From: Massospora cicadina | Lineage: Eukaryota; Entomophthoromycota; Entomophthoromycetes; Entomophthorales; Entomophthoraceae | Direction: 5' to 3' | NCBI GenBank assembly: GCA_022478985.1 | Contig: JAKSZP010014467.1 | Coordinates: 276,990-340,989 of the forward strand | DNA length: 64,000 nucleotides | Part shown: positions 58,140-64,000 of the stretch, piece after piece | How the letters are laid out: the number at the start of each line of letters is the position of its first letter | How positions within the stretch are numbered: the stretch's first letter is position 1 | Made by a program: the position numbers and the translations under genes | The notes under the pieces: model-generated | What the model saw: the letters and a program-made list of their open reading frames with translations, nothing else | The model's database searches: none | Told to the model about the DNA's origin: nothing

Positions 58140-59390
58140 GGATGAACTAGATAGTGAAATCTGAAGAAACCATAAGAGTTCTTCATTCCGGTGACAGTTA
58201 TGGGCGGAAACATCAGAGGGCCAGCAGCACAGCCTTTATTATGCATATGGAAGAAAAAATGGAATAATATGTCACGACTTGCAGATATGGATTCTGAACC
58301 CATCACTGCAGTGGGAAGTGCTGCAGGCGTCACATGGCTACTCACTGGTGGGACATCTGGGAGTCACAAAGATGATTGACTTGATGCAATGGAAGCATTC
58401 CTTAGCCTGAGTGCAAAAAGATAAAATACATGGCGGAGTACTTGGTCTGTGCATGCTTGAAGCCCTCACACAAAAGCCTGCTGGTAAGGTAGTCCCACTC
58501 CATATTCCAAATCAGCTGTGGGGTCAGTTAGCATGGGATTTAATTACAGGGTTACTTAAGATCAGTGTGGGAAGGATGCGATAATGGTTGTCATTGATCA
58601 GTTAACAAAATATACCAAGTTTTTCCCATGTACCTCAAAATTCTCAGCCAAGGACACTGCAAGGGTTTTTATTGATGAGATATTCGCCCATCATGGCTTA
58701 CTGACAGAGATCATTTCAGATCGTGGTCCCCAATTTGTATCATAATTCTGGTCTAATCTGCTCAGTAATTTAAAAGATTCGCCAGTGTAGAAGACTTCAA
58801 CATACCATCCTCAGTCCAATGGGCAAACAGAGAGGGTAAACCAAATACTGGAGCACTACCTCCAATGGTATGTCTCGACTGGCAGAATGATTGGGTTACA
58901 TGTATTATACTCGCTCAGTTTACTTACAATAACCACCACCAATTGTTTAGGTGTGAATGTCACCATTCTTTGCTAATCATGGATCCAAACTGGAATTGGA
59001 TGCGGGATCAAACGGTGGAGTATGCCAGGGGGTGGATAAATTATCCCAAAGAATGGACAAGATCAGAAGAAAATGTGTGAAACAACATGAGCATGCCACA
59101 TCATGGCAAAAATAATATGCAGATTGACAAAGAGCGGCAGACCTATCATTTGCTCCAGAGGATTGGGTATTGGTGGCGGCAAAGAATTATGTGGTACCTT
59201 TGAAGAGCTGGAAACTTGGACCAAAGTTCCTTAGGCCCATAAAGGGTGATCCAGGTTGTCAACAAGGTGGCATTTGAATTGGACCTCCTGGAAGAGTCAA
59301 AATCCCATCCAGTTATCCATGGGTCTCAACTTTGAGGATTCTAAGGGCAGGGACCAGAGTGGCCTGTGCCACTGAACCCGCGAAGGAGAA
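58140..59390 (+). pseudogene. Integrase remnant
   Basis: The zinc region is degraded. The core reads HGI/LITG-like text (58510-58560), DNGCH..VNKIYQVF at 58575-58620, and TYHPQSNGQTERVNQILEHY at about 58797-58856, with the catalytic glutamate (E of GQTER) retained. Frame 58865-59080 (WVTCIILAQFTYNN) is the core end. VIHGSQL near 59318-59336 marks the C-terminal SH3-like part. Stops are numerous between 58400 and 58800. Confidence 0.8.
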
Positions 59391-59394
59391 CAAC

Positions 59395-59545
59395 CAGGAA
59401 TATGAGGTCAACCAGATCCTAAAGGAGCATTGGGTCAGGGGCCACCAACAATTTTTGATAAAATGGAAGGGATAACTGGTAGAGGAAGTGACCTGGCAAA
59501 CACCAAGGAGTGTGTATGCTTCCCTGAGAAGGTCAGGAGTTTCTG
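59395..59545 (+). pseudogene. Chromodomain of the 54.7-60.2 kb element
   Basis: Frame reading YEVNQILKEHWVRGHQQFLI and then KWKG, a TAA stop at 59473-59475, then LVEEVTW. The pattern EVxxIL...FLIKWKG(Y)...TW is a chromodomain; the stop replaces the aromatic residue expected after KWKG. Confidence 0.8.
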
Positions 59546-59561
59546 GATTTACAATGGGTTG

Positions 59562-60239
59562 ATGTGACAGATTGGGGCCAGCTGAATCTGCACATCAACC
59601 TCATGAATATTGATTTGAATTTGCGCATGAATTCAGAGGTTGGATTTCAAAGTCAGACCAATCATGAGAAAACCTAGTAATGGAAGTTGTAGGTAATGAT
59701 TCAGGGATTTGAGAATGGGGATTAATCTGGTGTATCAAATGCCCAGTGTCTCAAATCCTCCAAGTTTTCATTATGTGGGACTCAAGACTTTCACATGCAA
59801 CAGTGTGGATGTCGCTCAAGAGCTTAATTTAGGGTTTTAATATATTAAACTCTCAAAAAATGCTTTAAAAATGAGAAAATGGCAACTGGAAATACAGTTT
59901 CATTTTTCTCAATCTGAAAAACACAATAAAAATCAGTTTGCTTGCTTAATAAATTAGTTTATTTATAAAAAGAACTTTGATCAGAATAACCCAAACCATG
60001 AGCTCAGCAAGTGAGCTAGGCCAGGAGTTTGGCCTTGTTTGCGGCACTATCTTGGGGACAGGCCTTACTGCTCACTTGCAGCATTGCCAAAACTCTAGTC
60101 CATGAATGCATAGGGAATTTGGGGGATGGCGTGCGGGTGAGAGGGTGGTTCTCCAAGGGACTATCAGTCATGTGGTCAGTGACATGGCTGGTGCTGCCCA
60201 ACTTGTTTGTCATATATTGGCAAGAATCTGTGCGTTAAG
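59562..60239 (+). repeat. 3' LTR (678 bp)
   Basis: Begins TGTGACAGATTGGG and ends TGCGTTAAG, where the partner has TGCGTTACA. The expected terminal CA is thus mutated in this copy. Confidence 0.88.
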
Positions 60240-60244
60240 GCAGA
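60240..60244. repeat. Right target-site duplication GCAGA
   Basis: Exact copy of 54655-54659. Confidence 0.85.
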
Positions 60245-60812
60245 ATTCTATATTTCTCAAGGCCTTTGATCAACTCTGCTTCAACAAAGTTTCAGGGAAG
60301 ATCAGTTTGGCTATCTTCAAAGGAGATGAAGAGTTCATTCTCCTTATTCCAGAGGGAATGGTGTACCTTGATGCAGTGGGGAACACCTTTAATGATTACC
60401 TCAATAATGATTTTTGCTACAGCATCAACTTTTCTCTATGGAAAAGCTGCTGTTAACAAATTCTCAAAAAAATTCTTGTTTAATAAAGATAGAAGTTTTA
60501 GATAATTTTTTTGGGTATTCACCAACAAGATCTTTGGGTGTTTGACCCTGAAGTTCCTCTAACCCCAGGCTTAACAGAGGAGGAGGGGAGTAAATAGCAG
60601 ATGTTAATGTAAAGCATATGCTGGTGTAGCATTTTCAAGTACCCTTTTGTAGGGACTTGCATCTGTCATTTGGTATGGTTTGTGTGCCTTACCAGGAGCT
60701 CCTTGTGAGAGCATATGATGCTCTTGAAAAATGATATGTTGGTGGAGTTATCACCCTTTATGATGTTTGCCCAGGACTTCTGATTGGAGTTATGCATCTT
60801 TTTCCTTCTGTT
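60245..60812 (-). pseudogene. LINE-C ORF1, N-terminal part
   Basis: Minus-strand fragments align with LINE-A ORF1: ELIKGLEKYRI (about 60247-60280) with HLKDGLAIYSKI, ELFISFEDSQ (60303-60335) with QIFLTFDFLP, and IIIEVIIKGV further out with VVVDLLEGQW. MHNSNQKSWANIIKG near 60812 is a possible start. A plus-strand frame of 116 residues over part of this region (60106-60456) runs through the LTR end and is a shadow. The piece joins 54000-54659 when the chromovirus is removed. Confidence 0.65.
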
Positions 60813-60887
60813 CTGATTAATGAATATTCAAATTCAACTTTAATCTTCCTTAACTATACAAAAGTGACACTTATGATAAAGAAAAGC

Positions 60888-61212
60888 AATAACAATAATA
60901 ATTTTATCTGAGGTGGGATGACCTTGGGACAAATATACCACATCAATAGGAGGGATAGGGAGTAGGGAGCGAAAAATATAGGAGTGGAGGACAAAACCCA
61001 AGTACTGGGGGTAAAACCTTCCTGCACATGTTTTGATAGTCCAGGATTATGTGATCTAACTTTATTGATTTGCTTGGTCAGACTGAGACATGGTATGCAA
61101 ATCCACATGCATTGATATCCTCTTGGCACAGAAATGCAATTTCTGCCATGGCAGGATTGGAACATGATGTGAGGGATGATAATGGGATGCCTCCCAACTA
61201 TGCACACCTCCT
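60888..61212 (-). mobile_element. tRNA-derived SINE, array copy 1
   Basis: Head at 61212: on the minus strand GTGTGCATAGTTGGGAG, an A-box-like sequence. The B box near 61154-61163 is changed (GTTCCAATCC). The 3' tail is (ATT)n near 60888-60905, after CCACCTCAGATAAAATT. It aligns with copies 2 and 3 throughout. Confidence 0.75.
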
Positions 61213-61562
61213 AATAATGATAATAATAATAACAATAATATTTTTATTTGAGGTGGGCCAACCGCGGGACAAATATACTGCACCAATAGATGATAGGTAG
61301 TAGGAGTAGGGAGTGACAATATAGGAGTGGAGGATAAAACCCAAGTACTGGGGGTAAAACCTTCTTGCACATGTTCTGATAGGCCATGATTACATGAATC
61401 TAACTTCACTGATTTGCTTGGTCAGACCAAGGCATAGTGCGAATCCACATGTATTGATATCCTCTTAGCACAGAAATGCAATTAATGCAATTTCTGCCAT
61501 AATGGGATTTGAACCCACAACGTGAGGGGTATAGTGGGACGCCCCCAACTATGCCACACCAA
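61213..61562 (-). mobile_element. tRNA-derived SINE, array copy 2 (best preserved promoter)
   Basis: On the minus strand the head reads GGTGTGGCATAGTTGGGGGC (61541-61560), containing a perfect-looking A box TGGCATAGTTGG (61545-61556), and the B box GGGTTCAAATCCC lies at 61504-61516. These are internal RNA polymerase III promoter elements, spaced as in tRNA genes. The body is about 250 bp, ending CACCTCAAATAAAAATATT with a TAA-type tail at 61213-61245. About 350 bp in all. Confidence 0.82.
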
Positions 61563-61565
61563 GAG

Positions 61566-61907
61566 AATAATAATTATTATTATAATAATAATAATAATTT
61601 TATTTGAGGTGGGCCAACCTTGGGATAAATATACTGATAGAAGATAGGGAGTAGGGAGCAACAATATAGGAATGGAGGACAAAACCCAAGTACTGGGGTA
61701 AAACCTTCCTGCGTGTGTTCAGATAGGCCAGGATTATATTATCTAACTTCACTGATTTGCTTGGTTGGACTGAGGCATGGTGCACAAATCCATATGTATT
61801 AATATTCTCTTGGCACAGAAATATAATGCAATTTCAGGCCATGAAAGTTGAACCTGAATCATGAGGGGTGATAGTGGGACGCCCTCCCAACTATTCCAGC
61901 ACGCCTA
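61566..61907 (-). mobile_element. tRNA-derived SINE, array copy 3
   Basis: The head on the minus strand is GGCGTGCTGGAATAGTTGGG (61886-61905). The B box is GGTTCAACTTTC (61843-61854), one end decayed. The tail at 61566-61605 is (ATT)n and the body aligns with copies 1 and 2. Confidence 0.78.
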
Positions 61908-63485
61908 ATAATAATAAATAATAATAATTTTAATTTGAGGTGGGCTGACCTTGGGACAAATATTAACACTGAAGAGAGGGGGAAAAATTTAATAAGGGGC
62001 TATGACCTAAAACCTGAGTACTAGGGGAGAACATTTTGGAAACTTTTCTCATTGAACCTGGCAGTGTTGGAGGAGGTTCACTTGAGCTGCTCAGAGAGTT
62101 TTCACTGATGTTGAGACAGGTTTGCATTTCCATGTCAACAGTTAAGGAGGTGAGCGGAAGCCAGCTCTGCACCATCCTCAAAAGTTGGCATGGGATTGCC
62201 TCCTCAAACAGCCAAATATTGAATGATTTGATTATGTTCTTATTACATCAATTGCTGATCTCAACAGAATTTGAGGCCAAATTTTGAATTGCCTCGAGAT
62301 AAATTGTGTGAATTGTCCATAGGGATAATGCAAAAATAACCTCTTGGAGCAATTCTGGGATTGGTGAGTCAATATTAAGTGCCATGAAATTTGAAATTGG
62401 ACAGAGTTCAGTGGGTACATAAGTTGGGTGCCATCAGTGGCCATGCTAGTTTCCATACAAGTTGGGCCGTTGGGCAACTCTTCAACATATGCAGCAGGGT
62501 ATCTTTTGTGCCACATACTTTACTGTATTCCTGGGTTGAGTTGGACTGGTTGGCTGTTTGGTAGGCCCTATGTAATCATCACCAGACGAGCGCTCTAATT
62601 TTTGGATGAAGTAAAATCGTGGGTCGCAAATTTCCAAATTTTTTTTTGAGTTTCTTGTCATATGGCTGATCATTATGGCCTAGGAGGTCAATATGGGATA
62701 GGGTTTGTGCTCTTGGTGGGGGGTACTCCACCACTGAGACTCGCGCGCCCCTGCATTCCTGAGCATAGGTGTGGCTTACAAACCATAGACTGCATTGCCC
62801 CCATGTGATGGTGAGAGGGTACAGCCATGCATCTCAATGGATGGTCTTCAGTACTGCATGAGAGAAGCTTGAGGACTGGTGTGGGCCGTGGGCATTTGGA
62901 TTGGCTGCCAGGTAGGACAGGAGGGTGTTCTGTGCTGTGGGGTTGGCTAGATTGAGGTCCCTGGCCAGGTTGATGCGTACGGCGTATGACCAGTGGTTTG
63001 GTTAAGGGGTTGGGCTTGTCACACTAACTATCCACTTGTTGAAGATTTTGTCCAATTTAGTGATGTGGTTGGTGAGGCCTAGGCCTCCTTTCATTTGTGG
63101 TCCGTGGAGCAGGCCTATTCAAATTGGGGCTCTTCTGCCTTCCCACAATCATGACTGCAGTAAAGCCCTGATTGGTTAAGGAATTCTGAGGAGAAGGGGA
63201 TGATTGCATCTGGGAACCAGAGGATTGGAAGCAGGAGGGAATTCATGACCTTGACTCACCCCATGAGGCCTGTTTGCCTTCCCCTGAGGGAGGTTATGCG
63301 GGAAGTGAGCTTACAGATGAGCCCATCCTTGATCCTGGGTAGGTCCAGCCCGTTGGGGCTCAGGGTGATACCTAGGTGTTGCACTGGGCCACCCAAAGGT
63401 GCCACCCCAAATGGGGCCCAGATTCTGCCAAGTTTTTTGTTTTTGTGTATTTTGGTGGGTGGCGGTGGTGGTCCTTAAGTGCTGG
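61908..63485 (-). pseudogene. LINE-D, 3' part of ORF2 plus 3' end
   Basis: Minus-strand frames between 63480 and 62200 follow LINE-A ORF2 after the RT: HLGITLSPNGLDLPRI and LTSRITSLRGRQTGLMG (63270-63385) correspond to the region after KTKIILLG in LINE-A (RIASLRSHPTSLTGKVV). Further on are ICDPRFYFIQKLERS and LLLRSAIDVI (62240-62620). The piece is 5'-truncated near 63485, as is common for LINEs. Its 3' end, 61908-62035, has GGTCAGCCCACCTCAAATT and an (ATT)n tail, which are also the SINE 3' end. Frames are broken. Confidence 0.68.
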
Positions 63486-64000
63486 AAAACTGTATATGTT
63501 TTGCCAAATAAATTTACTTTTAATTCAATTTAATTTGATTCTTGTCTTTTTGCCTTGGTTTGCCTTAATTTCTTTGATTTTCACATAAAATTAGTTTAAA
63601 TTACACAAATTTGGGTGGGAAATCAATTCATTGCTAATTACATCATCTACAACAATGATCCAAGACCTGAAATTAAGGTCTTGACTGTTGATTGGTGTAA
63701 TTTTATTTGAATTATTAAAATTGAATTCCAAGACTTCAGAATTATGTATAAAATTATTAGAATTAATTTTTTCAGTTCAGCCGCTTGATTTGTCACCAAT
63801 TAAAACATACTCAGCGATGATCTGAGGCCTGCAATTAGGTTCTCAGTTTTTAATATGCAGTTTTAAATTGTTTAAGTCATTTGAATTAATGTGCAAAACT
63901 TTTTTATGTTTTGCATTAAATTATTTAAATTGATTTCATCAAGTTGGCCAGCTGATTCATTCATGATCCATCATTTTCATGTAAATTATGAAACTTGCAA
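63486..64000. repeat. AT-rich stretch with a degenerate ~165-bp tandem repeat
   Basis: No gene. Two similar blocks follow each other: one from about 63653 (TGATCCAAGACCTGAAATTA) and one from about 63818 (TGATCTGAGGCCTGCAATTA). Both end with a CAGC(C/T)G...TTGATT-type phrase. Divergence is high. It could be the internal repeat of another LTR. Confidence 0.4.

Larger units (their letters stand above)
54660..60239 (+). mobile_element. Chromodomain Ty3/gypsy element inserted in LINE-C ORF1
   Basis: LTRs 54660-55332 and 59562-60239 surround gag, protease, RT, RNase H, integrase and chromodomain in order. A GCAGA duplication flanks it. On removing it, the LINE-C ORF1 homology on both sides becomes adjacent. 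It is the most complete chromovirus here, as it still has gag, and its PR (DTGA) and RT (YMDD) catalytic motifs are intact; however, frames are broken throughout. No clear primer site directly after 55332. Confidence 0.92.

Noticed and set aside
60106..60456. Plus-strand frame of 116 residues that looks protein-like
   Set aside because: It starts within the 3' LTR and crosses its end. The minus strand of the non-LTR part aligns with LINE-A ORF1 in several blocks.
61504..61560. A tRNA gene suggested by A and B boxes
   Set aside because: The boxes are followed by a repeated 250-bp body and an ATT tail in three tandem copies, and A- and B-box decay differs between them. This is a SINE, not a tRNA gene.

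Overview
This window is a graveyard of eukaryotic retrotransposons. I see no host gene, no structural tRNA or rRNA gene, and no bacterial features. The content is several Ty3/gypsy LTR elements (three with chromodomains), four LINE copies with a CCHC ORF1 and an endonuclease-RT ORF2, tRNA-derived SINEs, a non-autonomous LTR element, and many LTR remnants. Almost every reading frame is broken by stops and frameshifts. Fungal-type chromoviruses, LINEs with a zf-RVT tail and (A+T)-rich LTR debris suggest a large, repeat-inflated fungal genome, perhaps a basidiomycete. That is inference only, because no host gene anchors it.

Layout. 1-428: an LTR with its polypurine tract. 430-3047: 5'-truncated Ty3/gypsy pol (+). 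4.6-6.49 kb plus 12.57-16.44 kb: LINE-B (+), split by a chromodomain Ty3/gypsy element on the minus strand (6496-12563) with two 1.15-kb LTRs and a perfect CTCAG target duplication. 16.62-21.81 kb: LINE-A (-), the best preserved element. 22.3-26.8 kb: a gag remnant and decayed copies of one LTR family (called LTR-F here). 26.8-30.86 kb: internal region of an element without recognisable pol, interrupted by a solo LTR (28551-29902). 31325-34018: a non-autonomous element made of two 1.2-kb LTRs around only 261 bp. 34.0-38.5 kb: Ty3/gypsy (+). 39.0-39.3 kb: a SINE. 40.5-41.3 kb: LTR-F (-). 41924-48934: a structurally complete Ty3/gypsy (-) with gag, PR, RT, RH, IN and two LTRs. 50.7-51.2 kb: integrase fragment (-). 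51201-53989: chromodomain Ty3/gypsy (+) lacking everything upstream of RNase H. 54.0-54.66 kb plus 60.24-60.81 kb: LINE-C ORF1 (-), split by a chromodomain Ty3/gypsy (54660-60239) with a GCAGA duplication. 60.89-61.91 kb: three head-to-tail SINEs abutting the 3' end of LINE-D (61.9-63.49 kb, -). The end is AT-rich.

How the parts relate. The LINEs would supply the reverse transcriptase used by the SINEs. The SINE 3' end resembles the LINE-D (and more weakly the LINE-A) 3' end, the classical sign of SINE-LINE partnership, and this is the most interesting signal here. The nested insertions give a relative order of events: LINE-B and LINE-C are older than the chromoviruses inside them. The differences between paired LTRs and some of the stop codons look like C-to-T decay, especially at CpG, as expected for methylated or RIP-type silenced repeats. 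I did not find a convincing new biological system.
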